Below are positions 8,744 through 18,310 of a DNA stretch of 64,000 nt, one piece after another; the stretch's first letter is position 1, and each line of letters begins with the position of its first letter. The notes beneath the pieces were generated by a model. That model saw nothing but the letters and a program-made list of their open reading frames with translations, had not been told where the DNA came from and did no database searches. The DNA is from Paracoccus sp. (in: a-proteobacteria). GTDB lineage: Bacteria > Pseudomonadota > Alphaproteobacteria > Rhodobacterales > Rhodobacteraceae. The stretch is taken from positions 210,736 through 274,735 of the forward strand of contig NZ_JAUNTW010000001.1 in NCBI RefSeq assembly GCF_030538495.1, read 5' to 3'. Both the position numbers and the translations under genes were made by a program.

Positions 8744-10315
8744 CTAACCACCAATGCCCGCGCGCTGCATGGCGGCCCAGACGCGCCCGTCGCGCCCGTA
8801 AACATCGGGAAAGGTTTGCAACCGCCCCGACGCATCAGGCCAGGTGGTGAAATAGACCAGATGCACCGGCACGCCGGGATTCAGCTTTAGCCAGGTTTCG
8901 CGTTTGCTGTCCAAGGCGCGGCGGAACATCGCTTGCGGGTTATCGGTCTGTTGCGACAGCAACGCATAGGCCAGATCGAACGGATCGCCAATGCGGATGC
9001 AGCCGTTGGAATGGGCGCGCATCTGTTGCCCGAACAGCCGTTTCGTCGGCGTGTCATGCAGATAGATGTTCCAGCGGTTCGGAAAGATGAACTTAACCAG
9101 CCCCAGCGCGTTATCATCGCTGGGCTGCTGACGCAGACGATAGGGGAAATTCTGCGCCGTGAACCGGCTGAAATCAATTTGATCGCGCGGGACAACGCGG
9201 CCGCGATTATCCACGACCTCAAGATGCGGGACGGCGTTTCGGTTGGCCTGCAAGCGGGGCAGATAATCGCGCACCGTCATAGAACGCGGCACATTCCATT
9301 GCGGATTCACCACGACATGGGCCATCACGTCGGAAAATTCGGGCGTGCGCATGTCGGGATCATCCTTGCCCACAACGCTGCGGGTGCGAAACACCTCGAC
9401 CCCGTTATCTATGATGGTGGTAGAGTATTCGGGGATGTTCACCCAGACCTGCCGCGCCATCGGGTCGGCATCCGGCATCCAGCGCAACCGCTCCATCGCG
9501 ATCAGGATGCCGCGCGTGTTGCGGCCCTGCGCCATGTCGCCATTCAGCCGCGCAATCGTCTGAGGCCCCGCCACGCCATCCACGGGCAACCCCGCCGCAC
9601 GCTGATACAGCATCACCGATTGCAGCAACCCGTCATCGTAAACGCGCGGATCATCCGCCGGGCTGTCAAACCCGATCGAGGCCAGACGCACCCGCATCGC
9701 GGTTACGTCATCGCCCTCCATCCCGTGCCGCCACAGCCCCGACGGCACGCGCGGCAGATGCGCCGGAACCGCCAGCCGTTCATCGCCCACCAAGGCGCGC
9801 TGCAACGCGAGATAGGCCGGATGGCGCGGCTGCACCCCGTCCAACGCCGCCGGATCGGCCACAATATCGTTCATCAGGCCGGGAATCGACGGGCGGTTCG
9901 GTTGGAATTTGATGTCAGGATCCGCGGCACCGGGGCGGATCACGCCGCCGGTCATGTCGCGCAGATACAGCGCCAATGCGCGGGCATAGCTCAGTTCGCT
10001 GTCGTCCAGATCATAGCGCGCGGACGGAATCCCATGACGCGCCGACGCGTTGATCGCGCCCCGCACCGCATCCCGCAAAACCGCCGATTCGGGCGCGGTG
10101 AACACCGGCACCAGCCCGCGCGAACCATAAAACGCCGCCAAATCAGGGTTTGGCGCAATCTGGCGGGCAAACGCCATTTCCCCGGGGGTAAAGTTCAGCC
10201 GTGGCGCTGCCGCCACAGGGGCCGCCCCCACCGGCGCCGTCTGAGCCACCGCAAAAACCGGCACCAGACAGGATACCGCCAAAATCACACCATGAATCGC
10301 GCCGCGCATGACCAT
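8744..10315 (-). CDS. L,D-transpeptidase, YcbB/LdtD type
   Basis: A periplasmic enzyme that would form 3-3 cross-links or attach lipoproteins to peptidoglycan. From the start at 10315 (523 residues) the signal peptide MVMRGAIHGVILAVSCLVPVFAVAQ sits at the N terminus; the frame is open back to 10423, but that would bury the signal. A peptidoglycan-binding domain (RVYDDGLLQSVMLYQRAAGLP region) precedes the YkuD domain, whose active site reads YLHD and SNGCIRI with the catalytic cysteine. It lies 62 bases after the LpxD-like gene start on the same strand and is transcribed towards it. Confidence 0.88.
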   Translation of the reverse strand: MVMRGAIHGVILAVSCLVPVFAVAQTAPVGAAPVAAAPRLNFTPGEMAFARQIAPNPDLAAFYGSRGLVPVFTAPESAVLRDAVRGAINASARHGIPSARYDLDDSELSYARALALYLRDMTGGVIRPGAADPDIKFQPNRPSIPGLMNDIVADPAALDGVQPRHPAYLALQRALVGDERLAVPAHLPRVPSGLWRHGMEGDDVTAMRVRLASIGFDSPADDPRVYDDGLLQSVMLYQRAAGLPVDGVAGPQTIARLNGDMAQGRNTRGILIAMERLRWMPDADPMARQVWVNIPEYSTTIIDNGVEVFRTRSVVGKDDPDMRTPEFSDVMAHVVVNPQWNVPRSMTVRDYLPRLQANRNAVPHLEVVDNRGRVVPRDQIDFSRFTAQNFPYRLRQQPSDDNALGLVKFIFPNRWNIYLHDTPTKRLFGQQMRAHSNGCIRIGDPFDLAYALLSQQTDNPQAMFRRALDSKRETWLKLNPGVPVHLVYFTTWPDASGRLQTFPDVYGRDGRVWAAMQRAGIGG

Positions 10316-10609
10316 CCATTTCAAAAACCCGGCGAATATCGCATAAAGCTGCGTTTTTGAACAGCCCCGCCCCCACTGCGGCACAGCGGCAACAGGGCGC
10401 GGCGTTTGCATCACAGCAGGCATCAGACCGGTTCCATCAAAGGTTTATTTAGGCGGACTATTGCCGAAAAGTGTTAATTTCCGGTTGATGCGCGTATTCC
10501 TGTTTCGCCAATGCGCTTTTTTTGACATAATTTTAACCAATCAGGCGGTAAGCCTTATGCACTGCGCAAAGCCGTGCGGGACGAACGAAACAGGACAGGC
10601 GATTCTGAC

Positions 10610-11167
10610 ATGACCAACCTTATCTCGCGCCGTGGCGTTTTGGGTGTGTTTGCAGCAACCACCGTGGCCGCCGCGCCGGTAATGGCAAACGCGTTCGGAT
10701 TTTTGCGCGGGGCCGGCGATATGCGCCGCGTGCGCATGTATTCAGGCCGGACGGGCGAAAGCATCGATACCGTATATTGGGTTGACGGGCGTTACGTCCG
10801 CGAAGCCCTGAACGAAATCAACAAATTCATGCGCGACTGGCGCACGGGCGAAGTGATCGGCATTGACCCGCGCACCATCGACATCGCGTCGGCCTCGGCC
10901 CGGCTGATGCAGACGAACGAACCCTATATGATGCTGTCGGGCTATCGCTCGCCGCGCACAAACGCGATGCTGCGCCGCCAGTCGGGGGGCGTTGCGCAGA
11001 ATTCGCTGCACATGACCGGCAAAGCCGCCGATCTGCGTCTGAAATCGCGGTCGGTGAACCAGATGTATCAGGCCGCCGTGTCCTGCCGCGCGGGCGGCGT
11101 GGGGCGCTACAACCGGTCAAACTTTGTTCATATGGATTGCGGCCCGGTTCGCAATTGGGGCAGCTAA
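10610..11167 (+). CDS. DUF882 (YcbK-like) Tat-exported M15 peptidase-fold protein
   Basis: A 185-residue periplasmic protein. The N terminus MTNLISRRGVLG carries a Tat signal (SRRGVLG), which is why I start here rather than at the GTG at 10574. The mature domain has the zinc-ligand pattern of the M15 fold: SGYRSPRTN, HMTGKAADLR and FVHMDCG. Members such as E. coli MepK cut peptidoglycan cross-links; that activity is inferred. It is divergent from the L,D-transpeptidase, the enzyme class that makes the 3-3 links MepK cleaves, so the pairing makes sense. Confidence 0.85.
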   Translation: MTNLISRRGVLGVFAATTVAAAPVMANAFGFLRGAGDMRRVRMYSGRTGESIDTVYWVDGRYVREALNEINKFMRDWRTGEVIGIDPRTIDIASASARLMQTNEPYMMLSGYRSPRTNAMLRRQSGGVAQNSLHMTGKAADLRLKSRSVNQMYQAAVSCRAGGVGRYNRSNFVHMDCGPVRNWGS

Positions 11168-11177
11168 GCCCGGATCA

Positions 11178-11204
11178 GACGCCGCCCCTTGGGGCGGCGT
11201 TTTT
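11178..11204 (+). terminator. Rho-independent terminator after DUF882
   Basis: A perfect 10-bp stem ACGCCGCCCC/GGGGCGGCGT with a two-base loop and five T follows the stop codon by about ten bases. Confidence 0.85.
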
Positions 11205-11253
11205 CGTTGGTGGTGTGTGGTTTACGCGACGGCGGGGTTGACGTTGTAAACAT

Positions 11254-11303
11254 ATGGCTGCATGGCCATGAGATTGATTAAACGATTTCCATCATAACGA
11301 TTT
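11254..11303 (+). promoter_or_regulatory. Possible operator region of the TetR gene
   Basis: ATGGC-N6-GCCAT at 11254-11269 is an inverted repeat, and AACGATTT occurs twice as a direct repeat at 11281-11288 and 11296-11303. Both lie in the 90 bases before the TetR start and could bind the regulator. No promoter was recognised with confidence. Confidence 0.3.
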
Positions 11304-11308
11304 GTAGC

Positions 11309-11890
11309 ATGCAGACCATTAACCCAAGGCGTTACCGCATATCCAAAACCATTCAGGCCGCTGCAATCGAACTGGCCATGCGCGACGGTTTGTCGAACGT
11401 CACCACCGAATCCATTGCGCGCCATGCCGGGATCAGCACGCGGACGTTTTTCAACTACTATCCCTATAAAGAAGCCGCGCTGATGGGGCCGGGTTTGGCC
11501 TATCCTGCGGATGCGGCGGCTGAATTTGTGGCAGGTGCGGGACCGTTAATGGACGATGTGCAGCACCTGATCCGCGCGCATCTGCGGCGGTTTTTGGACG
11601 AACGCACCATGCTGGGCAATCTGCTGAAGCTGTCGGAAACCGACCCCAAGCTGAGCGCGCTGATGAACAGCGGAACCATCGCGCTGCGCACGCAGATGCG
11701 CAACCTCTTGGCGCTGCGTCTGCCGGGCCAGCCCGCCCCGGTCATCGAGATTCTGGCCGCCGCGATTGTCGCCGCAACGACGGATGCCACACGCAGCTGG
11801 ACGCGCGGCGAGACCAACGACTTTATCGCCGAGGCCGAAGCGAATCTGGCCATGATCCTGCCCGCCGCCGAACTGCTGGCGCGGGATTGA
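11309..11890 (+). CDS. TetR/AcrR family transcriptional regulator
   Basis: A 193-residue regulator with the N-terminal TetR helix-turn-helix (VTTESIARHAGISTRTFFNYYPYKEAAL, residues 30-57) and a divergent helical ligand domain. The ATG has no clear ribosome-binding site, but the helix-turn-helix needs this start. It is followed after 51 bases by an aminotransferase on the same strand; an RND pump lies beyond. TetR proteins commonly repress neighbouring efflux genes, so either may be the target. Confidence 0.85.
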   Translation: MQTINPRRYRISKTIQAAAIELAMRDGLSNVTTESIARHAGISTRTFFNYYPYKEAALMGPGLAYPADAAAEFVAGAGPLMDDVQHLIRAHLRRFLDERTMLGNLLKLSETDPKLSALMNSGTIALRTQMRNLLALRLPGQPAPVIEILAAAIVAATTDATRSWTRGETNDFIAEAEANLAMILPAAELLARD

Positions 11891-11941
11891 CTGCGCCCCG
11901 CCGGGTGTTAGCCTGACGGCAGATTTGCCAAAGGGAACCCC

Positions 11942-13261
11942 ATGACGCCGAACCACCGCCCTGCCCCGAACGATCTGAACGCGTTCTGGATGCCCTTCAC
12001 CGCGAACCGCCAATTTAAATCCGCGCCTCGGATGTTGGTTGCGTCGCAGGACATGCATTATACATCCGCCGATGGGCGGCAGGTGCTGGACGGCACGGCG
12101 GGGCTGTGGTGTTGCAATGCCGGACATTGCCGCCCGCGCATCACGCAGGCGGTGCAGGATCAGATCGGCACGCTGGATTACGCGCCCGCATTCCAGATGG
12201 GGCATCCGCTGGCCTTTGAACTGGCGAACCGCATCGTGGACATCGCACCCGACGGGATGGAGCATGTGTTTTACTGTAACTCCGGTTCCGAGGCCGTTGA
12301 TACGGCGCTGAAAATCGCGCTTGCCTATCACCGCGCGCGGGGCGAGGCGACGCGCACCCGGCTGATTGGCCGCGAACGGGGCTATCACGGGGTTGGGTTC
12401 GGCGGGATCTCGGTCGGGGGGATCGTGAACAACCGGCGCCATTTCGGCACGATGCTGGCCGGGGTGGATCACCTGCCGCACACGCATCTGCCCGAAAACG
12501 TCTTTACCAAAGGTCAGCCCGAACATGGCGCGCATCTGGCCGATGATCTGGAACGGATCATCGCGCTGCATGGTGCGGAAACGATTGCCGCCGTGGTCGT
12601 GGAACCGATGGCCGGATCGACCGGCGTCTTGATGCCGCCGAAAGGGTATCTGGACCGCCTGCGCCAGATCACGCAGAAACACGGTATCCTGTTGATTTTC
12701 GACGAAGTTATCACGGGCTTTGGCCGCTTGGGCAGCCCCTTTGCCGCACAGCATTTCGGCGTGATCCCGGACATGATCACCTGCGCCAAAGGGTTAACGA
12801 ATGGCGTGATCCCGATGGGGGCGGTGCTGACCTCGGCCGCGATTCATGACGCGTTCATGCAGGGGCCGGATCATGTGATCGAATTGTTCCACGGCTATAC
12901 CTATTCCGGGAATCCGGTGGCCTGCGCTGCGGCCATCGCCACGCTGGACACCTATGCCGACGAAGGTTTGCTGACCCGCGCCGCCGAATTGGAAATCTAT
13001 TGGCAGGATGCGTTGCACAGCCTGCGCGATGCGCCGCATGTCGTGGATATTCGCAATATGGGCCTGATCGGCGCGGTCGAGCTGGCCCCGATCCCCGACC
13101 AGCCCGGCAAGCGCGCCTTTGACGTGTTCCTGCGCGCGTTCGAAGCCGGCATCCTGATCCGCACCACCGGCGACATCATCGCGATGTCGCCGCCGCTGAT
13201 TATCAGCACGGCGCAGATTGACGACTTAATCGGCACCTTGGGGCAGGTTCTGCGCGGCTAA
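11942..13261 (+). CDS. Class III aminotransferase, omega-amino acid--pyruvate type
   Basis: A PLP-dependent transaminase of 439 residues. DEVITGFGRLG and the Schiff-base lysine in TCAKGLTNG are clear, as are GTAGLWCCNAGH and YHGVGFGGISVGG, which are characteristic of beta-alanine/omega-amino acid:pyruvate aminotransferases. Putrescine or taurine transaminase activity cannot be excluded. AAGGGAACCCC precedes the ATG. The 3' end overlaps the convergent RND pump gene by 36 bases, so no terminator stands between them. Confidence 0.88.
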   Translation: MTPNHRPAPNDLNAFWMPFTANRQFKSAPRMLVASQDMHYTSADGRQVLDGTAGLWCCNAGHCRPRITQAVQDQIGTLDYAPAFQMGHPLAFELANRIVDIAPDGMEHVFYCNSGSEAVDTALKIALAYHRARGEATRTRLIGRERGYHGVGFGGISVGGIVNNRRHFGTMLAGVDHLPHTHLPENVFTKGQPEHGAHLADDLERIIALHGAETIAAVVVEPMAGSTGVLMPPKGYLDRLRQITQKHGILLIFDEVITGFGRLGSPFAAQHFGVIPDMITCAKGLTNGVIPMGAVLTSAAIHDAFMQGPDHVIELFHGYTYSGNPVACAAAIATLDTYADEGLLTRAAELEIYWQDALHSLRDAPHVVDIRNMGLIGAVELAPIPDQPGKRAFDVFLRAFEAGILIRTTGDIIAMSPPLIISTAQIDDLIGTLGQVLRG

Positions 13262-16200
13262 GCGCCGTTTCGCGCGGCGTTCATCGCGCCGCGCGGACGC
13301 CCGTTCGCGCCGCCGCCCGTCCCACGCCAGCAGCGTCGGCGTCAACAACAGTGTGACCACCGTCGCCACGGCCAGACCGCCCGCGATCCCGGTTGCCAGC
13401 TGAATCCACATCTGCCCCGACGGCGCGCCCAGAAACATATCGCGCCCCACGAAATCGACGGTCAGACCCATCACCATCGGCATCAGCCCGACAACCGTGG
13501 TTAACGCGGTCAGCATCACCGGGCGGAACCGTTCTGACGCGGCACGCAGCGCCGCCGCATCCGGGCTGTCCCCCTGCCCGCGATATTCGTTATAGGCGTC
13601 GATCAGAACGATGTTGTTGTTTACCACAACCCCGGCCAGAGCCATGATTCCGATCCCACTCATCACGATGGAAAACGGTTCCTGCCGGATGATCAGCCCC
13701 AGAAACACCCCGGCGATCGAGAATATGATCGCGGTCAGGATCAGGAAGGTTTGATAAAAGCTGTTCATTTGCAACAGCAAAATCATAAAGGTCAGGAAAA
13801 TCGCCGCGACAAAGGCTCCCATCAGGAAGGTCATCGCCTCTTGCTGGTCCTCAATCTCGCCGCCGAAACGGATGGTGACGCTGTCGGGCAGGTCTGCCGC
13901 GTCAATCGCGGCACTGATCCGCGCCAGTTCCGCGTCCAGCGTGCTGCCGGGGGCCAGATCCGCCGACAAGGTTTGCGTTTCACGGCCCGCCACGCGCGTA
14001 ATCGCCGCAGGCGCGGGCGCGGGGATGATCTGCACGACATTCGAAATCGGCACCTGACCGATCGGGACATTCACCCGCATCGTCGCCAGATTTTCGAAAT
14101 TGCGCTGTTCGGGCGGGTAGCGCAGGGCGATGTCCACCTCATCATCGGCGAAATCCGGCAGATAGGTGCCCAGATTAACCCCCGTCGTCAGCAGCCGCAC
14201 TGCGGTGCCGATGGTGTCCATATCGACACCGAAACGAGCCGATTCCTCACGATCCACGACCAGACGGATTTCGGGATTGGGGCGCGGCGTGTCGTTGCCG
14301 ATATCAACGAATGTCCCCTGTTCCAGCATCAGACGTTCGACCGTCGCGGATGCCTGTTGCAGCGTGGCGCGGTCGGATGCCGACACCTCGATCTGGACGG
14401 GACGCGACGCGCCGGGGCCAGAGGCCGCCGCCTCGACCTGAATGGTCAGGCCGGGAACCTGTTCCGCAAATGTCCGCATCTGCGCGATCAGCGCATCCGA
14501 CCGGGAACGCAGCTTCCAATCCACAAACTCGACCTGAATTTGCCCGATCACATCGCTGGACACATTCGCGCGCACCCGCTGTTCCACCGAACCGATGGTG
14601 CGGGCATAGACGCGCTCGATCCCGTCCAACCCCACCAGCTGGTGTTCGACCAGCTGGACCAGCCGGTCAGCCTCATGCACGGACAGGTTGCCATCGGCCT
14701 GAATCTGAACCTGCGCGCGTTCGGCATCGGTTGACGGGAAAAAATCCACCCCGCGCCCCAGCTGGCCATAGGCGTAAAACACCACAAGCAACGACAAAAT
14801 CGACAGGCCAAGCGTCGTCGCGGGGCGCGCAATCGTCCATGCCGCCACGCCGTCGATCAGCGATCCACGCGGAGCGGTCGGCGGCGCATCGGCACCTCCG
14901 CCCAGAATCCCGCCCAAAACTGGCACAAAAATCAGCGCCATAATCAATGACATAGACAAAGTGGCGATCATCGTCGCCGGGAAGTAAAACATAAACTGGC
15001 CAGCCATGCCCGGCCAGAACAGCAGCGGGAAAAACACCGCGACCGTGGTGGCAATGGACGCGGTGATCGGCCATGCCATCCGTTGCGCCGCCTGCCGGAA
15101 CGCGTCAAAGCGGCTGTGACCCTGCGCGATCAGGCGCTCGGCCATTTCGACCACGACCATGGCGCCATCAACCAGCATCCCCACGACCAGAATCAGCGCG
15201 AACAGCACCACCACATTCAGCGTAAAGCCCAGCAGCCAGACAATCAGGATGCCGCCCAGAAACGACCCCGGAATCGCCATGCCCACCAGCATGGATGCCC
15301 GCACGCCCAGAAACAGCACGGTAATCAGCATGACCAGCACAACCGCCGCGATGACGTTGTTTTGCAGATCCGACAGCAGATCGCGCATTTCGACCGACTG
15401 ATCGTTCATGAAATCAACCGCGACCTGTTCGGGCCAGTCCGCCGTGCGCTGCGCCACAAGCTCACGCACCGCCGCGACCGTATCAATCACATTCGCGCCC
15501 GAGGTTTTGCGCACGTCGATAACAAGCGCGGGCTGCCCGTCGATGCGGGCGAAACTGATCGGGTCTTTGAAGGTCTGGCGCACCTCGGCCACGTCTTGCA
15601 CGCGCAGAACGGTGGGGCCATTGACCAGCACCGGAATGGACATGATTTCATCCATCCGCACAACCGTGCCGGGGATCGAGACCCCCAGACGCCCCGCCCC
15701 CGTGTCAAACGACCCCACCGCAATCAATTGGTTATTCGCGCGCACCGCCTGCGCCAGTTGCCCCGGCGAGATGCCATAGGTTTCCATGGCCAAGGGGTCG
15801 ATCAGCACCTCTAACTGGTCGTCGCGTTCGCCGGTCAGGTCGGCCTGCAACACGCCGCTGACGGTTTCGATGGCGTCCGACAATTGCCGCCCCAGCCGGA
15901 TCAGTTCGCGTTCCGGCACCTGCCCCGACAGCGCCACCGTCAGAATCGGGAACATCGCCATGTCGATTTCGCGCACAAACGGCCCATCCGCGCCCGGCGG
16001 CAGGTCAGGGCTGGCGTCGTCCACGGCGTCTTTGACCGACTGCAACGCCTCATCCTGGTCAAAGCCGGGGCGAAATTCCAGCGTGACCGAGGCGAACCCC
16101 TCGGCCGCCTTGGTTTCCATCCGGCGCAAACCCTTTAGCGAATTGACTTTGCGTTCAATGGGTTCGGCCAGCAACTGCGCCGCGTCCTGCGCCGACACCC

Positions 16201-16360
16201 CGGAATAGGTGGTGTTGACGATGAATGTCGGAATGTCGATTTCCGGCATCGATTCCTTAGGGATCGTGATATAGGCCAGCGATCCCGACAAAAGCAGCGC
16301 AATCAGCATCAAAATCATGGTGCGCGCGCGCGAAAACGCGCCAGAAATCAGGCTGTTCAT
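13226..16360 (-). CDS. RND efflux transporter, inner-membrane permease
   Basis: A 1044-residue proton-driven pump of the AcrB/MmpL superfamily. It begins MNSLISGAFSRART, then the first membrane helix and the first periplasmic domain (PEIDIPTFIVNTTYSGVSAQ). Twelve membrane segments and two large periplasmic loops are seen; TM4 carries the proton-relay aspartate (VVGMLVDGAMVVVE). GGGGGCGGTG before the ATG at 16360 supports this start over the open frame up to 16462. It is 10 bases after the membrane-fusion partner. No outer-membrane channel gene is adjacent, so TolC must come from elsewhere. Substrate unknown. Confidence 0.93.
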   Translation of the reverse strand: MNSLISGAFSRARTMILMLIALLLSGSLAYITIPKESMPEIDIPTFIVNTTYSGVSAQDAAQLLAEPIERKVNSLKGLRRMETKAAEGFASVTLEFRPGFDQDEALQSVKDAVDDASPDLPPGADGPFVREIDMAMFPILTVALSGQVPERELIRLGRQLSDAIETVSGVLQADLTGERDDQLEVLIDPLAMETYGISPGQLAQAVRANNQLIAVGSFDTGAGRLGVSIPGTVVRMDEIMSIPVLVNGPTVLRVQDVAEVRQTFKDPISFARIDGQPALVIDVRKTSGANVIDTVAAVRELVAQRTADWPEQVAVDFMNDQSVEMRDLLSDLQNNVIAAVVLVMLITVLFLGVRASMLVGMAIPGSFLGGILIVWLLGFTLNVVVLFALILVVGMLVDGAMVVVEMAERLIAQGHSRFDAFRQAAQRMAWPITASIATTVAVFFPLLFWPGMAGQFMFYFPATMIATLSMSLIMALIFVPVLGGILGGGADAPPTAPRGSLIDGVAAWTIARPATTLGLSILSLLVVFYAYGQLGRGVDFFPSTDAERAQVQIQADGNLSVHEADRLVQLVEHQLVGLDGIERVYARTIGSVEQRVRANVSSDVIGQIQVEFVDWKLRSRSDALIAQMRTFAEQVPGLTIQVEAAASGPGASRPVQIEVSASDRATLQQASATVERLMLEQGTFVDIGNDTPRPNPEIRLVVDREESARFGVDMDTIGTAVRLLTTGVNLGTYLPDFADDEVDIALRYPPEQRNFENLATMRVNVPIGQVPISNVVQIIPAPAPAAITRVAGRETQTLSADLAPGSTLDAELARISAAIDAADLPDSVTIRFGGEIEDQQEAMTFLMGAFVAAIFLTFMILLLQMNSFYQTFLILTAIIFSIAGVFLGLIIRQEPFSIVMSGIGIMALAGVVVNNNIVLIDAYNEYRGQGDSPDAAALRAASERFRPVMLTALTTVVGLMPMVMGLTVDFVGRDMFLGAPSGQMWIQLATGIAGGLAVATVVTLLLTPTLLAWDGRRRERASARRDERRAKRRLAAQNLPQGAD

Positions 16361-16370
16361 CACCGCCCCC

Positions 16371-17486
16371 TTAATTCGCGGCAATCGCTGCGGGCGCTTC
16401 ACCGCCCACAACGGAACGGTATTCGTCGGGCGTTTCCGACACCTGCACCTTTTGGCCGTCATTCAGCGCGCCTTGCGAAATCGTCACGATCCGCAGCTGA
16501 TCCGGCACCCCGGTGATCCAGATGCCATCCGCGCGCGCCTGCACAATGTTCACCTGCTGAAAACGCAGCGTTTCGCCGTCCTCATCAATCGCCATCACGC
16601 CGATGCGCCCGCCATCATCCAGCCGGATCAGCGCGGGCGAAATCCGATGCGCCCGCTGGTCCTGCAAAGCCAGCGAAATTTCCGCGCTCAGCCCGGCGGG
16701 AACGGCGTTGTCGGGGTTCGGCACCTCTAATTCCACGCGGAAGGTGCGGGTTTCGGCCGTGGCCACGGGCGCGATAAAGCTGATGACACCTTCGGCCTGA
16801 ATCCCGCCCTGAAACGTCACATTTGCCACCTGCCCCAGCCGGATCGAGGTGATTTCGTTCTGGCGCACCTCGATCTGCGCCAGCAAGGGATCGTTGTTGA
16901 CGACCTCCAGCACCTCGGCCCCGGCTTGGACAAAGCTGCCGGTTTCCGCCATCACGCGACTGATCGTGCCGGAAATCGGCGCGCGCAGGGTCGTATTTTC
17001 CAGTTCGAATTCGGCGGCGCGCAGGCTGGCACGGGCTGATTCCAGCTGAGCGAACCGGGTCAGAACCTCTGATTCGGCCATCACACCGCGGCTGCGCAGC
17101 TGTTCAGCGGTGTTGTAGTCACGCTCGGCCGAGGCCAAAGCCGCCGTTGCCTGCGCCACACCCGCGCCGCGATTATCGGTGGACAGCTGGCCCAGATCAT
17201 CCCCGACCGTCACGGATTCCCCTTGCCGCGCCACGGTTTCCACAATCCCGCCCGTGCGCGCACGCAGCACAGAAACTTGATTCGGAACGATATTTCCAAA
17301 AAGCGACACGCGCGGCGTGATCGTTTCGGCATGGCTGATGCTGGCGGCCACGCGCGGCGTAGCCGGTGCCGCCCGCACCGTTTCGACCGCCGGTTCACGG
17401 TTCAGCATGCCGCCACCGATCCAGAACACAAGAAAGCCGATGATCGCCAGAAAAACCAAATGCGCAGACGAAAAATAGCGGGTCAT
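16371..17486 (-). CDS. RND efflux periplasmic adaptor (membrane fusion protein)
   Basis: A 371-residue adaptor with one N-terminal membrane anchor (HLVFLAIIGFLVFWIGGG), a lipoyl half-motif GIVETVARQGESVTVGDDL, a coiled-coil hairpin (about 100-150), the second lipoyl half TTLRAPISGTISR and beta-barrel domains. The start MTRYFSSAHL has AGGAACAGG before it; the upstream frame has none. It is the first gene of the pump operon and should link the permease to an outer-membrane channel. Confidence 0.92.
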   Translation of the reverse strand: MTRYFSSAHLVFLAIIGFLVFWIGGGMLNREPAVETVRAAPATPRVAASISHAETITPRVSLFGNIVPNQVSVLRARTGGIVETVARQGESVTVGDDLGQLSTDNRGAGVAQATAALASAERDYNTAEQLRSRGVMAESEVLTRFAQLESARASLRAAEFELENTTLRAPISGTISRVMAETGSFVQAGAEVLEVVNNDPLLAQIEVRQNEITSIRLGQVANVTFQGGIQAEGVISFIAPVATAETRTFRVELEVPNPDNAVPAGLSAEISLALQDQRAHRISPALIRLDDGGRIGVMAIDEDGETLRFQQVNIVQARADGIWITGVPDQLRIVTISQGALNDGQKVQVSETPDEYRSVVGGEAPAAIAAN

Positions 17487-17597
17487 GCCTGTTCCTGATC
17501 GGGTAACGTCAAAATCCCGCCCTAAATGGTGGTTGCGCCACCCTAGGTCAACAGCAAGCATCCGCAAAACGCCGCGTCATTTGCAATTAAGTGGAAA

Positions 17598-17672
17598 TGG
17601 TAGCCCGTGACAGATTCGAACTGCCGACCGGCCCGGTGTAAACGGGACGCTCTACCACTGAGCTAACGGGCC
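17598..17672 (-). tRNA. tRNA-Val (anticodon UAC)
   Basis: A full cloverleaf can be folded: acceptor GGCCCGT/ACGGGCT, D-arm GCTC/GAGC, anticodon loop TTTACAC, T-arm GGCAG-TTCGAAT-CTGTC, discriminator A and encoded CCA. Pair 1-72 is G-U, and 27-43 is a U-C mismatch, slightly unusual. Another valine tRNA lies 640 bases upstream on the same strand. Confidence 0.93.
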
Positions 17673-17724
17673 ATTCCAGAACCCGTTCTATGCCCCGACG
17701 CGCGCGCGGGTTCAAGCCCAAATC

Positions 17725-18264
17725 TTAGCGCCAGGTTTCCGAACGCCCGCCCCGAATAACATGCAGCGCGCCCTGGATAACACGCGGCTGATCCAGCGGT
17801 TCGCCGGTCGTCAGGTGCCAGATCATGCGCAGCGTGACGCCATGCGTCACGATCATCGCGGGCGCGGTCAGGTCGGCCAGAAAATCAGCGACCCGCGCGC
17901 GCAACCCGCTGAAATGTTCGCCGCCGGGAACGCGATCATACCAATCCAGCCAGCCGCCGGTAAACAGATCGGGATGATCGCGGCGCAGATCATCGGCGCG
18001 CTGCCCGGCGGCGATGCCGACATCAATTTCCATCAACCGGGGATCGGTGCGAAAGGGTGCGTTAAACACGATCCGCGCGGTGTCCTGCGCCCGGCCCTGC
18101 GGGCTGCTGATGCGGTCGGCGGTGAGGCCTGCGAATAACGCGGCCTGCTGTGCGGCCTGCCGTCGGCCCAGATCGGTTAACGGCGAATCCAAACGCCCCT
18201 GCATCCGGCGTTCTCGGTTCCAGAGTGTTTCACCATGACGCATCAGATACAGGTCAGGAATCAT
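17725..18264 (-). CDS. Histidine phosphatase family protein
   Basis: A 179-residue phosphatase of the phosphoglycerate mutase-like superfamily. The catalytic LMRHGETLWN is at residue 10 on, with the second histidine in VTHGVTLR and the arginine in SSPQGRAQDTA. Substrate unknown. I start at the ATG at 18264, preceded by GGACG; the in-frame ATG at 18276 stands one base after the U-run of the tRNA terminator and has no room for a ribosome-binding site. The gene is sandwiched between two valine tRNAs. Confidence 0.82.
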   Translation of the reverse strand: MIPDLYLMRHGETLWNRERRMQGRLDSPLTDLGRRQAAQQAALFAGLTADRISSPQGRAQDTARIVFNAPFRTDPRLMEIDVGIAAGQRADDLRRDHPDLFTGGWLDWYDRVPGGEHFSGLRARVADFLADLTAPAMIVTHGVTLRMIWHLTTGEPLDQPRVIQGALHVIRGGRSETWR

Positions 18265-18277
18265 CTGGGCGTCCATG

Positions 18278-18304
18278 AAAAAGCCCCGCCAATTCAGGCG
18301 GGGC
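18278..18304 (-). terminator. Terminator behind tRNA-Val (CAC)
   Basis: On the minus strand an 8-bp stem GCCCCGCC/GGCGGGGC with loop TGAATT is followed by five U. It ends the tRNA transcript six bases after the tRNA 3' end and abuts the phosphatase gene. Confidence 0.85.
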
Positions 18305-18310
18305 GAATAA

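Noticed and set aside
11222-11425. Minus-strand frame of 67 codons over the TetR leader
   Set aside because: No ribosome-binding site, no similarity, and it covers the start of the TetR gene.
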